From Saprospiraceae bacterium (GTDB lineage Bacteria > Bacteroidota > Bacteroidia > Chitinophagales > Saprospiraceae): a stretch of 64,000 nucleotides of DNA. How positions within the stretch are numbered: the stretch's first letter is position 1; every line of letters starts with the position of its first letter. Of this stretch, positions 1-9,513 are shown one piece after another. The position numbers and the translations under genes were made by a program. Below the pieces are notes generated by a model that saw only the letters and a list, made by a program, of their open reading frames with translations, was not told where the DNA came from and made no database searches. Location of the stretch: NCBI GenBank assembly GCA_028279185.1, contig JANQSS010000101.1, positions 1 through 64,000 on the forward strand, read 5' to 3'.

Positions 1-789
1 GCGCTCTTTTTTCTTTTTCTTCTCCTTGGGTTTCTCTTTCTTCTTTAAAAAGATGTCCTCATCTTCATATTCCGGTTGGGTGACCACCTCTTCAACAAGC
101 GAAGTTTTATCTCCATCATGTTTGAGTTCTCTTACTTCGGCTACCTTTGGTAATTTTCGAAGCCAATCTAAATAGGAAGTCTGGTCAGTCATTTCTTCGA
201 CAGCATCATCAATTAGAGATTTATCATGTTGATCCATTTTAGGTTCCTTTGACGACGTTCCTTCATCGTTGTGCTTTGAACCTTCTTCTAACTTATCGGG
301 TAGATCTGATGCGTTTTCATCTTGCGTGTTTTCTTCGTCGATTTGCTCTGCCATACCATCTTTGGTCAGATCTAATTTCGATATGGCCACGGACGTTTTA
401 ATTAATTCATCGAACGTCTCCTCAAAGCTGTCTTTTTTTAGATCAGGATGCGTTTCTGTGCTTATTCCGACATCCGGTGTGCTATCCGGCTTAGATTGGA
501 CATTGGCATCCGGTGTAGGTTCTATTTCGGTATCGACGTGTCGACCACCATCAAAAAACTCTTCCTCGAACAACAACCCTAATTTCAAGGCATGGATCCA
601 ACGTCTATCGGAAACCAAAGAATTTAATGTTTTCCATTTTGACGGCGTTATACGATCGGATTGATAGAGCGCTTTAATTTGAACCTGCCCATATAGTTGA
701 GCATAGCAATGATTTTGCTGCACATTGGAAATATGAGCAAGATTAGATTCATTATATAAGGTCAGGTCCAGCAAGATGTCGAATCGCAC
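1..789 (-). CDS. Partial uncharacterised cytoplasmic protein downstream of lptE (C-terminus outside window)
   Basis: An open frame runs leftward off the window edge. The frame is closed by a TAA at 793-795, so the likely start is the GTG at 787-789; no in-frame ATG occurs for more than 130 codons. The N-terminal ~85 residues look helical, with phrases such as NHCYAQLYGQ and LVSDRRWIHALKLG. This resembles the TPR-like N-terminus of a Bacteroidota protein family often found after lptE. A long acidic, low-complexity region rich in D, E, S and K follows, then a short SYLDWLRKLPK block, and the visible end is very lysine-rich. There is no signal peptide, so it should be cytoplasmic. It lies about 8 nt after lptE and is probably cotranscribed with it. 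The function is unknown and the family link is tentative. Confidence 0.55.
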   Translation of the reverse strand, partial: MRFDILLDLTLYNESNLAHISNVQQNHCYAQLYGQVQIKALYQSDRITPSKWKTLNSLVSDRRWIHALKLGLLFEEEFFDGGRHVDTEIEPTPDANVQSKPDSTPDVGISTETHPDLKKDSFEETFDELIKTSVAISKLDLTKDGMAEQIDEENTQDENASDLPDKLEEGSKHNDEGTSSKEPKMDQHDKSLIDDAVEEMTDQTSYLDWLRKLPKVAEVRELKHDGDKTSLVEEVVTQPEYEDEDIFLKKKEKPKEKKKKKER

Positions 790-797
790 AAATTAAA

Positions 798-1307
798 CTA
801 CCAATCGCCAAAGGCTTTATTAAAAATATTCTCTGTGAGTTGGTCAAAAATAGTAATTAATAGTTCGTCTTCCACATCAGACAGGAGGCTTTCGGAAGAA
901 AACTCAGCATATTCGTTGAAAGATTGATCCCAGTTTTTATCCGGATTGGTCATGTCTTCATATTTTATGTTAATTGTGATCTGAAGACGGTTTAAGGCAA
1001 CGGTCTCGCCGGGTTCAGGAGCTAAAGCTTGTACGGTATATCCAGCAACAGAACCGGAAAACTTTATCTGGGCCTGGTCCCTATCGAGCACTAATCGCGA
1101 TTCATTTCTGATTTTGTTCTTTAATGCCTCTTCAAAATCAGTGTCGATCGTTGGTGGTGCATTTCGCGCCGAAATACGAAAATCATCAACGAAAAAATAG
1201 CTTAAGTCCGGAGATACACTTGCATTTTTTAATGTATAGCAACTGCCTAAACCGAGCAGTATAAGAAGAAGGATGTATGGTGATCGCATGAAAGTAAAAC
1301 GTCTCAT
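798..1307 (-). CDS. lptE: LptE-like LPS-assembly lipoprotein
   Basis: A 169-aa lipoprotein. The N-terminal hydrophobic signal ends in a lipobox (LGLGSC), so the mature protein should be lipidated and held at the outer membrane. After it comes the LptE-type pattern: a Tyr-rich start, an aromatic strand (YFFVDDF), a helix with SRLVLDRDQAQIKFSG, and strands ending in ITINIKYED. LptE plugs the LptD barrel and helps insert lipopolysaccharide into the outer leaflet. Its start overlaps the stop of the upstream sigma-54 activator gene (ATGA), and this order after miaB is typical of Bacteroidota. An alternative start at Met7 would give a shorter signal. An LptD-like barrel is encoded elsewhere in the window (22829-25528). 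The identification rests on context and pattern; LptE sequences diverge strongly. Confidence 0.8.
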   Translation of the reverse strand: MRRFTFMRSPYILLLILLGLGSCYTLKNASVSPDLSYFFVDDFRISARNAPPTIDTDFEEALKNKIRNESRLVLDRDQAQIKFSGSVAGYTVQALAPEPGETVALNRLQITINIKYEDMTNPDKNWDQSFNEYAEFSSESLLSDVEDELLITIFDQLTENIFNKAFGDW

Positions 1308-2557
1308 CCCTGAATTTCGTACTCTTTAATTTTACGATATAATGTGCGTTCTGAAATGCCTAATTCTCTTGCTGCATCTCTCCGCCGACCACCATATTTG
1401 TTAAGTGCTTTTTGAATATACTGACGTTCCATTTCTGCCAGTGATAGGCTGTCGTCCACGACTTCTGCCTCGTCGAATCGCTCTTGGTCACTTTCGTCGG
1501 TCTTATAGGCTATTTCTGATTCAAACTTGTAGTCATCTGAACGACGGGTTTCCTCTGCCTCTACTTCTGGTGCACGAATGTTTGATGGTAATGATGAAAT
1601 ATGCACTTCTTTCGATATTTCCAGGTCATTTTCATGAATGAGGCCGTGTACGACGCCTTTCAGATCATTTAAATCATTTTTCATGTCGAAGAGTAGCTTG
1701 TACAAAATTTCCCGCTCTTCAAAAGACTCTTCGCTCCGATTTGCACCGATGATTGCAGGTAACCGTGGCTGATTGCTCAGTTGCGGAGCTATCTCAAGTA
1801 ACCTCTCAGCAGTAAGTTCTTTTTCTTCAGAAAGAATCGTCGACTGTTCGGCAATATTTTTTAACTCTCTTATATTCCCTGGCCAGGCATACTTGAGTAG
1901 CAATTGTTTGGCCGCCTCATCTGGTCTTACCGGAGTAGTGCGGTATCTTTCTGCTAAATCAATAGTGAACTTCCTGAAAAGCAACAACATGTCATCTTTT
2001 CGTTCACGCAATGCTGGAACATGTATAGGGACAGTATTGAGGCGGTAATACAAATCTTCGCGAAATTTACCAGAGCGAATTCTATCCTGCAAATCGACGT
2101 TGGTCGCGGCTATAACTCGAACATCCGTTTTTTTGACAACAGAAGAGCCAACTCGAATAAATTCTCCGCTTTCCAATACACGTAACAAAAAAGCTTGCGT
2201 ATCCGAAGGCATTTCTCCGATTTCATCAAGGAAAATTGTACCTCCATTGACCGTTTCAAAATAGCCTTTTCGCTCCGCCGTTGCTCCGGTGAATGCACCT
2301 TTTTCATGACCGAACAGTTCTGAATTAATAGTTCCGGCAGGAATGGCACCGCAGTTGATGGCAATGAAATTGTTGTGCTTTCGCGAACTCATCGAGTGAA
2401 TGACCTTACTAAAAACTTCTTTCCCCACTCCGGATTCCCCACTGATCAATACGGTCAAATCCGTCGGCGCTACTCTAACAGCTGTCGATAGTGCACGATC
2501 CAATTCTGATGAATTGCCAATAATTCCGTGTCTTAATTTAATTGCTTGTAGCTTCAT
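1304..2557 (-). CDS. Sigma-54 interacting transcriptional activator without receiver domain
   Basis: A 417-aa NtrC-type activator. It starts almost directly with the AAA+ domain: Walker A GESGVGKE near residue 40, the sigma-54 contact loop GAFTGA near residue 90, Walker B-type FLDEIGEMP, and an arginine-finger region with REDLYYRLN. The middle ~100 residues (about 270-370) are acidic and variable. The C-terminus is a Fis-type helix-turn-helix ([17 protein letters not shown]). There is no N-terminal receiver, GAF or PAS domain, so activity is probably set by expression level or a partner rather than by phosphorylation. It overlaps miaB upstream and lptE downstream by 4 nt each, so all three are translated from one message. 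Such genes sit in this position across Bacteroidota; the regulon is unknown. Confidence 0.9.
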   Translation of the reverse strand: MKLQAIKLRHGIIGNSSELDRALSTAVRVAPTDLTVLISGESGVGKEVFSKVIHSMSSRKHNNFIAINCGAIPAGTINSELFGHEKGAFTGATAERKGYFETVNGGTIFLDEIGEMPSDTQAFLLRVLESGEFIRVGSSVVKKTDVRVIAATNVDLQDRIRSGKFREDLYYRLNTVPIHVPALRERKDDMLLLFRKFTIDLAERYRTTPVRPDEAAKQLLLKYAWPGNIRELKNIAEQSTILSEEKELTAERLLEIAPQLSNQPRLPAIIGANRSEESFEEREILYKLLFDMKNDLNDLKGVVHGLIHENDLEISKEVHISSLPSNIRAPEVEAEETRRSDDYKFESEIAYKTDESDQERFDEAEVVDDSLSLAEMERQYIQKALNKYGGRRRDAARELGISERTLYRKIKEYEIQG

Positions 2558-3957
2558 ACAATTTCTCCAATTAAAGTGGCACTAGTTGCTCTATTGACTT
2601 TTACTTCAACATAATCCGATGGTTGAAGACCAGAAAGTTTTGGAAAAATGATCATTTTATTCTGACTATTTCGACCCTTAAAATCAGCATCTGACTTTTT
2701 GGATGTTCCCTCGATCAATACCTTAAATGTTTTACCAATGTCTTTCTCATTGTGACGTAGGGATATTTTATTTTGTAATTGTATGATTTCCTGTAACCTA
2801 CGTTTTTTTACTTCAAGCGGCACATCATCTTTATATTTTTTATGAGCCAGTGTTCCCGGTCTTTCTGAATAATAAAACATATAGGACATGCTATATTGTG
2901 CAAACTCCATCATGGAAAGCGTGTCTTGATGCTCTTCTTCGGTTTCCGTACAGAACCCTGCAATCATGTCCGAAGAAATTGCGCAGTCTGGTATGATGCG
3001 GTAGATGGCCTTAACCCTGTTTTTGTACCAATTGCGATCATAAGTTCGGTTCATTAGTTTTAATACGCGACTGTTACCTGACTGCACGGGAAGGTGAATG
3101 TATTTGCAGATGTTGTCATAGGCAGCCATCGTTTCGAGCACTTCATCTGTTATATCCTTAGGATGAGAAGTACTGAACCGAATTCGCAAATCTGGATTCA
3201 CTTCAGCTACCATTCGAAGTATTTCGGCAAAGTTTATGATCTCTTCCGACTCCGGATTTTTCCATTTGTAGGAGTCGACATTTTGACCCAGCAACGTCAC
3301 CTCCCGATAGCCTTTACTATACAGGTCCGCGGCTTCGGCCACAATGGTAAATGCATTTCGAGAACGTTCTCTACCTCTAGTAAACGGTACTACACAAAAT
3401 GAGCACATATTATCGCAACCACGCATTATAGAAATGAAGGCTGTAACACCATTCGAATCCAACCGTAATGGGCTAATATCAGCATAGGTTTCTTCTCTAG
3501 ACAAAAAAACATTAATGCCTTTATCGCCATCTTCAGCTGATTCGATAAGTTTTGGTAAATCGCGATATGCATCTGGACCGACAACAATATCAACAAGTTT
3601 TTCCTGCTCCAGCAATTTATCCTTTAGCCGTTCAGCCATGCATCCCAATACACCGACAAGAGAACCCGGTCGTCTTGATTTGAACTGATCAAAATACCGC
3701 AAACGTTTTCTCACAGTATCTTCGGCCTTTTCACGAATACTACAAGTATTGATGAGGATCAAATCTGCAGCTTCAATGTTATTTGTAGCACCAAAACCAA
3801 CTTCGTTAAGAATTGATGCGACGATCTCACTGTCACTAAAATTCATTTGACAGCCATAGCTTTCAATGTAGAAGGCCTTTTTTGTTGGTTTTTGATCAAC
3901 AACCTCCATCACTTCACCTTGTCTACTTTCAGCTAGCATTATATTATCGTTCGTCAT
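2554..3957 (-). CDS. miaB: tRNA-2-methylthio-N6-dimethylallyladenosine synthase MiaB
   Basis: A 467-aa radical SAM methylthiotransferase that adds a methylthio group to i6A37 of tRNAs. The N-terminal UPF0004 domain ([15 protein letters not shown], later [11 protein letters not shown] and [10 protein letters not shown]) holds three cysteines for the auxiliary 4Fe-4S cluster. The radical SAM domain carries the cluster motif [17 protein letters not shown]. The C-terminal TRAM domain (from about residue 400) should bind tRNA. The N-terminus has about 25 extra residues before the conserved start, normal for this phylum. It is first in the leftward operon, behind a -7 box at 4040-4047. The set of three N-terminal cysteines and the length fit MiaB rather than RimO or MtaB. 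Confidence 0.95.
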   Translation of the reverse strand: MTNDNIMLAESRQGEVMEVVDQKPTKKAFYIESYGCQMNFSDSEIVASILNEVGFGATNNIEAADLILINTCSIREKAEDTVRKRLRYFDQFKSRRPGSLVGVLGCMAERLKDKLLEQEKLVDIVVGPDAYRDLPKLIESAEDGDKGINVFLSREETYADISPLRLDSNGVTAFISIMRGCDNMCSFCVVPFTRGRERSRNAFTIVAEAADLYSKGYREVTLLGQNVDSYKWKNPESEEIINFAEILRMVAEVNPDLRIRFSTSHPKDITDEVLETMAAYDNICKYIHLPVQSGNSRVLKLMNRTYDRNWYKNRVKAIYRIIPDCAISSDMIAGFCTETEEEHQDTLSMMEFAQYSMSYMFYYSERPGTLAHKKYKDDVPLEVKKRRLQEIIQLQNKISLRHNEKDIGKTFKVLIEGTSKKSDADFKGRNSQNKMIIFPKLSGLQPSDYVEVKVNRATSATLIGEIV

Positions 3958-4039
3958 CTCTGATCGATTTATGAATTGAATTGTCTTGTTAGCCCTGCCA
4001 ACTTAGGGGACAAGATTTATTCCAATAATTTTCGAGGCG

Positions 4040-4047
4040 CAAAGTTA
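4040..4047 (-). promoter_or_regulatory. Promoter -7 box of miaB operon
   Basis: On the minus strand the sequence reads TAACTTTG, a perfect match to the Bacteroidota -7 consensus TAnnTTTG, about 82 nt before the miaB ATG. A possible -33 TTTG lies at 4072-4075, with a 24-nt gap (slightly long). Confidence 0.6.
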
Positions 4048-4092
4048 CGTATTATCATTATCAAAAAGTGACAAAATGGCAGAATCCATACC

Positions 4093-4151
4093 GTGGCTGT
4101 TCTTTTACTGGGCTGCTCACTTAGTGAGCAGCCCAGTAAAAGAACAGCCAC
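4093..4151. repeat. 59-bp near-perfect palindrome in the miaB/aroE divergent gap
   Basis: Left arm 4093-4121 and right arm 4123-4151 are perfect reverse complements over 29 bp, with a single central T at 4122. The left arm starts GTGGCTGTTCTTTTACTG. It lies between two divergent genes, so it is not at an ordinary terminator position, and no T-run follows on either side. It could form a cruciform or a very stable hairpin. It might be a regulatory site, a mobile hairpin element or an assembly fold-back. Confidence 0.9.
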
Positions 4152-4195
4152 CCTCGTAGACCCATCAAATTCACAACTATAACTACTTTTACCAA

Positions 4196-4972
4196 ATGTC
4201 GTTTTGTTCTTCTCGCACTTCAAACATTCCATCTCGCAAACTAGGATTGGTTGGACGAAATATTGAGTATTCACTATCACCACATATTTTCAACAAGTTT
4301 TTTACCGAATTTGAGGGCGAAGAGAGTTATTCATATGAGCTATGGCAGATACACTCCGAAACGGCTGTTATCGAGTGGTTGAAATACAGAAATTTTCACG
4401 GTTGTAACGTGACCATTCCCTATAAAAAATTGGTTGCACAACATTGTGACCTGTTAATTGGATTTGCCGCAAGGATTCATGCGGTTAACACGATTCACAA
4501 TTGTGATGGTAAACTACTTGGATATAATACAGATGTCCATGGCGTGATTAGAAGCTTGAGAGCCCTAGTCAAAAAAGATCATAGTGACATACGCGTAGCC
4601 ATTTTTGGTACGGGAGGAGCTTCCAGCGCTGTAGTCGCAGCGTGTCGGACGCTTAATTGGAGCGCTGAATTGGTTTCGAGAAAGGCTGATTCGGGATTTA
4701 CGACTTACGCTGACCTAAAGCATGCTAAGTTGATTTCAACTTTTGATATTTTAATCAATACCACACCCTTGGGTTCGCAAACCCACATTGATGAAACGCC
4801 AGACATAAACTTCGACGACCTTCATCAGAATCAAGCAGTTTTTGACCTCGTTTACAATCCGAGGAAAACCCTACTTTTGAAGCGTGCTGAAAAAAAGGGA
4901 TGCCGAGTTATGAATGGCGAATTAATGTTGACATCTCAAGCGAGATTAGCTTGGCACATTTGGAATAAATGA
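4196..4972 (+). CDS. aroE: Shikimate dehydrogenase
   Basis: A 258-aa NADP-dependent shikimate 5-dehydrogenase of the aromatic amino acid pathway, reducing 3-dehydroshikimate. Family motifs are in order: GLVGRNIEYSLSP (substrate binding), NVTIPYKK with the catalytic Lys, AVNTIHN, GYNTDVHGV with the catalytic Asp, the nucleotide-binding glycine loop FGTGGASSAV, and NTTPLGS. About 15 extra residues precede the conserved start; no better downstream ATG exists, so the ATG at 4196 is kept. The gene is divergent from miaB. It sits 10 nt upstream of the proline dehydrogenase gene and is probably cotranscribed with it. No perfect -7 box is seen; TACTTTTA at 4184-4191 is a near match close to the start. 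Confidence 0.93.
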   Translation: MSFCSSRTSNIPSRKLGLVGRNIEYSLSPHIFNKFFTEFEGEESYSYELWQIHSETAVIEWLKYRNFHGCNVTIPYKKLVAQHCDLLIGFAARIHAVNTIHNCDGKLLGYNTDVHGVIRSLRALVKKDHSDIRVAIFGTGGASSAVVAACRTLNWSAELVSRKADSGFTTYADLKHAKLISTFDILINTTPLGSQTHIDETPDINFDDLHQNQAVFDLVYNPRKTLLLKRAEKKGCRVMNGELMLTSQARLAWHIWNK

Positions 4973-4982
4973 ACTGTACACA

Positions 4983-6167
4983 ATGTCCATTACAGGAGGG
5001 ATAGATTTCAACAATACGGAAATCGCATTTTCATCGAAGTCTGATAAGGAATTGAAACAAATGCGTATGATGTTTCGGCTGATGAACAATCAGAAACTCG
5101 TCAATATAGGCAGCTACCTGGCCCTAAATGCCGTTAAGAACAATCTTCCTTTTGCGGATACTATAATTCGAAAAACCATGTTTCGTCATTTCTGTGGAGG
5201 AACATCCATATTTGAATGTCAACCAAAAATAGATCGACTATTCAATCATGATGTCGTTACAATTCTAGATTTTGGCGCGGAAGCTAAGACATCCGAAGAT
5301 GATTTTGACGCAACCATGCGAGAGACAATGAAGGCAATCGATTTTGCTGCTTCAAACACCAGCGTACCAGTCGTAAGCACAAAAATTACAGGAATAGGAC
5401 GATTTGCTCTTTTTGAAAAAGTGCAGGCGAACCTTGAGCTGACGGAAGATGAAAAATCTGAACTGGCTGCTATGCGCAATAGGCTGGATACTTTGTGTTT
5501 GCATGCGAAAAATCGAGGAGTTGGTATAATGATCGATGCAGAGGAAACGTGGGTACAGGATGTAATCGACGACATTGTAGAATATATGATGGCTCAATAT
5601 AACAAAGAGCAAGTCGTGGTATACAATACCTATCAACTGTATAGAAAAGACAAATTAGCCGACCTAGTTCGTGCTTATGAGAAAGCCAGGTCAGAATCAT
5701 ATCTGCTCGGTGCCAAACTGGTTCGTGGTGCATATATGGTAAAAGAAAGAAAGCGAGCCGAAGAAATGAATTATCCATCTCCGATACAAGACACAAAGGA
5801 GGACACAGATCGAGATTACAACGAGGCTCTTAAATTTTGCGTGGATAATTATGAATACATTGGGTCGTGCAATGCCACACATAATATTCACAGTTGTCGG
5901 CTGCAGGCCGAGTGGATTGCGAAAAAGGATATCGCAAATAATCATCCGCGTCTTAATTTTTGTCAGCTTTTTGGCATGAGCGATTATATCACTTTTAATT
6001 TGGCATCTGAGGGCTACAATGTGGCTAAGTATTTACCCTATGGTCCGGTCAAAGATGTTGTTCCATATCTTATCAGGAGAGCTCAGGAAAATACTTCCGT
6101 TACAGGCGAGGTTAGCCGCGAACTTTCATTAATTCAAAAAGAAATAAAAAGAAGACGATTGAGTTAA
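4983..6167 (+). CDS. Proline dehydrogenase (monofunctional, FAD-dependent)
   Basis: A 394-aa enzyme that oxidises proline to 1-pyrroline-5-carboxylate and passes electrons to FAD and then to the quinone pool. PRODH barrel motifs include FDATMRETMKAIDFA, GIMIDAEETWVQD, LVRGAYMVKERKRA (substrate and FAD contacts), CNATHNIHS and LFGMSDYITFNLA. Near the C-terminus, NVAKYLPYGPVKDVVPYLIRRAQEN carries the tandem arginines of the proline-binding helix. There is no P5C dehydrogenase or DNA-binding domain, so this is the short monofunctional form that is usual in Bacteroidota and resembles the mitochondrial enzyme. It follows aroE by 10 nt, an apparent operon of unrelated pathways. Confidence 0.93.
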   Translation: MSITGGIDFNNTEIAFSSKSDKELKQMRMMFRLMNNQKLVNIGSYLALNAVKNNLPFADTIIRKTMFRHFCGGTSIFECQPKIDRLFNHDVVTILDFGAEAKTSEDDFDATMRETMKAIDFAASNTSVPVVSTKITGIGRFALFEKVQANLELTEDEKSELAAMRNRLDTLCLHAKNRGVGIMIDAEETWVQDVIDDIVEYMMAQYNKEQVVVYNTYQLYRKDKLADLVRAYEKARSESYLLGAKLVRGAYMVKERKRAEEMNYPSPIQDTKEDTDRDYNEALKFCVDNYEYIGSCNATHNIHSCRLQAEWIAKKDIANNHPRLNFCQLFGMSDYITFNLASEGYNVAKYLPYGPVKDVVPYLIRRAQENTSVTGEVSRELSLIQKEIKRRRLS

Positions 6168-6314
6168 ACGAAATTAGGGATATACTCGTATTCCATTGTA
6201 AGTAGACTTGATTCTTGTGTATAATCATAACTTCAAGATTTTATTCGCGCATTAAAATTATAGTAAGTCTTTTGGCTTTCAATTATTACATCATTAATTA
6301 AACCAAACAATACC

Positions 6315-9300
6315 ATGTCCCAACTGAAACTGACCGTTTTAGGTTTGCTCTCGTTCTTGTTTATTGTCAACATCAGCTTCACACAAAATAAGGTCGAAGG
6401 AGCACAGTCGAGCTTTGCTTACTATCTGGGAGAAACAAAGCCACTGCGGGAATTGGCCCCTGCAACGAATTTTTCATTGGAAAAAAGACAGTCGATTAAA
6501 TCCAATCGACCGAAATCGACCCCAAAGAATTTTCTCGGTTACAACGGGACTGAACGCGTTAATCCGAATGCGCTTCCTTTAGGTGATGATCCAATAATAC
6601 AACGACATGCACGCAGTGGCAGGCAGGTCATGCCGAAATTCGTAGTAGATGGAATTACAGAAGCCGAGACCCAAAATGTGCAAGTTCCGGATGTAAACGG
6701 GGCCAAAAGTCATAACGAATACATTCAGATCGTGAATGCTTCACACATGCAAGTTTTTGCTCAAGATGGTTCTGAATTATCCGCTCCATTTTCCGCGAAT
6801 GTTATTTGGAATGAGATTGGCGAAGCTTCCTTTTCTGATCCTGTCATCCATTATGACGAAGTGGAGCGAAGGTGGTTTGTGACAGACTTGGCAGCTATTA
6901 ACGAAGTATTGTATGCTGTTTCTGTTACCGAAGATCCTCTCGGAGCATATTATGCCTACAAATTTGTGGCTCCGGGGTGGTGTGATTATCCTAAGTATGG
7001 AATTACACCAACCGCCTATTTTTTTACTGTAAATGAAGGCGGTGGTACAGAACCCGTTTACGCTATAAATAAAGGACAGCTCTTAAATGGGGAGGCAATG
7101 GTAGATGTACAGCGGGTTGACCTTCCAGGCCTTGATGGCAAATTTCCAACGGCAACACCGGTTGATTGGAATGGTACAATAGCGCCGCCAACGGATGAGT
7201 TGCTCGTTGTGCGCACGAAAGACGATGCATGGGGAAATGGTAATGCAAACGATGTCATTGAATTGTGGACCGTGTCTATCGATTGGCAAGATGAAAACAA
7301 TACAACCTCCGAATTGACCGAAATTGAAGGTGCTGTTTTTGATGCTGACCCATGTGGGGGTCCCCAAACCTGTATTCCGCAAATGGGTGCAGCGCAGGAA
7401 CTTGACGCTATAGCCACAATTATTATGAATAAGTCGGTGTACAGAAATTTTGGAGGACATGAATCCATCGTGCTCAACTTTGCGGTGAAAGCAACTGAAG
7501 ACCAAACGGGAATCCGGTGGATGGAATTGAGGCGTGAATCCGGACAGAATTGGGACATTTATCAGGAAGGAACAATGGCTCCGGACGATGGATTACATCG
7601 ATGGATGGGAGCCATTTCTATCAATAAACGTGGTGATATTGCCTTGGGATATGCAGTAAGTGGTGATTCAAAATTTCCATCGTTACGCTTTACCGGTCGC
7701 TTAGCAGGAGATCCACTAGGGGAAATGACTGTAGATGAGTATGAACTTGCTGCCGGGTTGTCACCTCGAACATTTTCCAATAGATGGGGTGATTACTTTT
7801 GTATGGATGTAGATCCCAGCAGTGACGATTTTTGGTTCACAGGTGAATACGTACTTGATGGTGGGGCATGGGGCACGATTGTCACCTCGATTTCGTTGCA
7901 AAAAGATACGATTGATCTTGCCGCTATAGCTATTGTTAGTCCGGAAGATGCTCCCGATCTTACGGATTCGGAACAGATTACGGTGCAGGTACAAAATGCC
8001 GGATTGACTCCTCAATCAAATTTTCGAGTTGGTTATCAATTAGACGGTGGAGCAATCATTGTTGAAGATGCAATGATTGATACCTTGGATGTTGACAGCA
8101 TATATACACATACATTTGCCACAACGGAGGACATGTCAATTAACGGGACGTACCCGATTACATTTTGGGTCGAACCGGAAAATACCGAAAACCCGCTCAA
8201 TGATACACTGCGAAGGATTATCTCTAATCTAGCTTTCTATGATGTAAATCTTGTTGGACTCACTTCTGAAATAAATAACGTGTGCGCTGCTGAAGTAATA
8301 CTTCCGATCAGAGTCCAAAATTTCGGAGCGACAACTATTGATTCTATACAATTTAATTATGAATTAAATGGTGCACCTGCTCAATCGATTACATGGATTG
8401 GAAATATACCCTACGACGGGATCATGAATATTGAGCTGACGATCGGAAACTTGATCGAAGGTGCGAACGAATTAAAAGTATGCGTTGGTTCTATTAATGA
8501 TGATCAAGCGGATGAAGTCGCAGCAAATGATACGTTGCGGACAAGTTTTAATGCCATTCTTGATGGGGCCGCTACCACCTTAAGTATGAGGTTTGACTTT
8601 TTTCCGCAAGAAACATCTTGGGAACTGTATTCGGGTGAAGAACTAATCGAATCGGGAGGACCATATCCAGGCATGCAATTTGATTCGCTCCAAGTTGAAT
8701 GGTGCTTACATCCTGATAGCTGTTATAGATTTGTTTACTTGGACTCATATGGCGATGGAGTAGGGAGTAACTACTTTCCAGATGGTCATTATGATATTAT
8801 TTCGCCTGGCGGAGAAGTACTGGCGTCGTTAATGAATCCGTTATTTGGAGAATCAGAGGAAAATTATTTTTGCTCATCAGGCTGTAGCATTCTCCCAGAA
8901 TTTACGGTTGCAGATGCATCCGCACTAGATTCTGCCAATGGATCAATTTTGATCGACGTTTTGCACGGAGCAGGGCCCTTTATGTATAGTATAGACAGCG
9001 GCTTGACTTTTCAAACATCACCATTATTTGAAGATCTTCTACCGGGATCGTATGATATTGTTGTGGAAGGATCGAATGACTGCCAGTATACTTCCGAGGT
9101 AGAAGTTGGCTATTTTGTATCGACCAGCGACATTAGTTTACGTATTGGTATGCAGATTTCACCTAATCCTTCTGTGGATGGGGTCTATCGGTTGATTGTT
9201 GAAGGATTAAGCGACAATTATCGTCCTTTAGACTATGTTATTGTTGATCAAAATGGGCGCTCTATCCACTATGCTGCAATTCCAAGATTAGGTAATAGGC

Positions 9301-9404
9301 ATGAAGGACTTGTCTCACTTTATAAATTTCCGGCTGGAACGTATTATTTAAAAGTGTTCAATGAAAATGCAAATGAACTACTACGTTTAATAAAATCGAA
9401 GTAG
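6315..9404 (+). CDS. Large secreted protein with T9SS type A sorting domain
   Basis: A 1029-aa secreted protein. A signal peptide (MSQLKLTVLGLLSFLFIVNISFT) is followed by a region to about residue 530 containing propeller-like segments such as RRWFVTDLAA, DYPKYGITPTAYFF and WMGAISINKRGDIALGY, as in surface proteins of this phylum. Residues ~535-760 hold two CARDB-like immunoglobulin-type repeats (LAAIAIVSPEDAP; VQVQNAGLTPQSNFRVGY). A cysteine-rich segment comes next, then a SprB-like motif with SIDSGLTFQTSPLFEDLLPGSY. The last ~75 residues form a type A T9SS sorting domain starting at ISPNPSVDG and ending with a Lys-rich tail. It should be exported and anchored at the cell surface. No catalytic motif was recognised. 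A hairpin terminator lies just downstream. Confidence 0.8.
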   Translation: MSQLKLTVLGLLSFLFIVNISFTQNKVEGAQSSFAYYLGETKPLRELAPATNFSLEKRQSIKSNRPKSTPKNFLGYNGTERVNPNALPLGDDPIIQRHARSGRQVMPKFVVDGITEAETQNVQVPDVNGAKSHNEYIQIVNASHMQVFAQDGSELSAPFSANVIWNEIGEASFSDPVIHYDEVERRWFVTDLAAINEVLYAVSVTEDPLGAYYAYKFVAPGWCDYPKYGITPTAYFFTVNEGGGTEPVYAINKGQLLNGEAMVDVQRVDLPGLDGKFPTATPVDWNGTIAPPTDELLVVRTKDDAWGNGNANDVIELWTVSIDWQDENNTTSELTEIEGAVFDADPCGGPQTCIPQMGAAQELDAIATIIMNKSVYRNFGGHESIVLNFAVKATEDQTGIRWMELRRESGQNWDIYQEGTMAPDDGLHRWMGAISINKRGDIALGYAVSGDSKFPSLRFTGRLAGDPLGEMTVDEYELAAGLSPRTFSNRWGDYFCMDVDPSSDDFWFTGEYVLDGGAWGTIVTSISLQKDTIDLAAIAIVSPEDAPDLTDSEQITVQVQNAGLTPQSNFRVGYQLDGGAIIVEDAMIDTLDVDSIYTHTFATTEDMSINGTYPITFWVEPENTENPLNDTLRRIISNLAFYDVNLVGLTSEINNVCAAEVILPIRVQNFGATTIDSIQFNYELNGAPAQSITWIGNIPYDGIMNIELTIGNLIEGANELKVCVGSINDDQADEVAANDTLRTSFNAILDGAATTLSMRFDFFPQETSWELYSGEELIESGGPYPGMQFDSLQVEWCLHPDSCYRFVYLDSYGDGVGSNYFPDGHYDIISPGGEVLASLMNPLFGESEENYFCSSGCSILPEFTVADASALDSANGSILIDVLHGAGPFMYSIDSGLTFQTSPLFEDLLPGSYDIVVEGSNDCQYTSEVEVGYFVSTSDISLRIGMQISPNPSVDGVYRLIVEGLSDNYRPLDYVIVDQNGRSIHYAAIPRLGNRHEGLVSLYKFPAGTYYLKVFNENANELLRLIKSK

Positions 9405-9434
9405 TTTTAAATTTGACAAATGACAAGACAGGTA

Positions 9435-9477
9435 TTTGGTCAAAGGCTCCGAGTTTAATTAAGAGCCTTTGACCGAA
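9435..9477. terminator. Bidirectional hairpin terminator
   Basis: Arms 9435-9449 and 9463-9477 pair over 15 bp with one G-T type mismatch; the loop is 13 nt. It lies between two convergent genes (T9SS protein and DegP-like protease) and AT-rich flanks follow on both sides. Confidence 0.75.
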
Positions 9478-9513
9478 TATTATATTATGTAGTAAAATAC
9501 GAACTAGGAAGAA

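Noticed and set aside
269..664. 131-codon plus-strand frame at the left edge
   Set aside because: It is antisense to the partial low-complexity protein read on the minus strand, Ser-rich with no family pattern; the minus-strand frame fits the operon.
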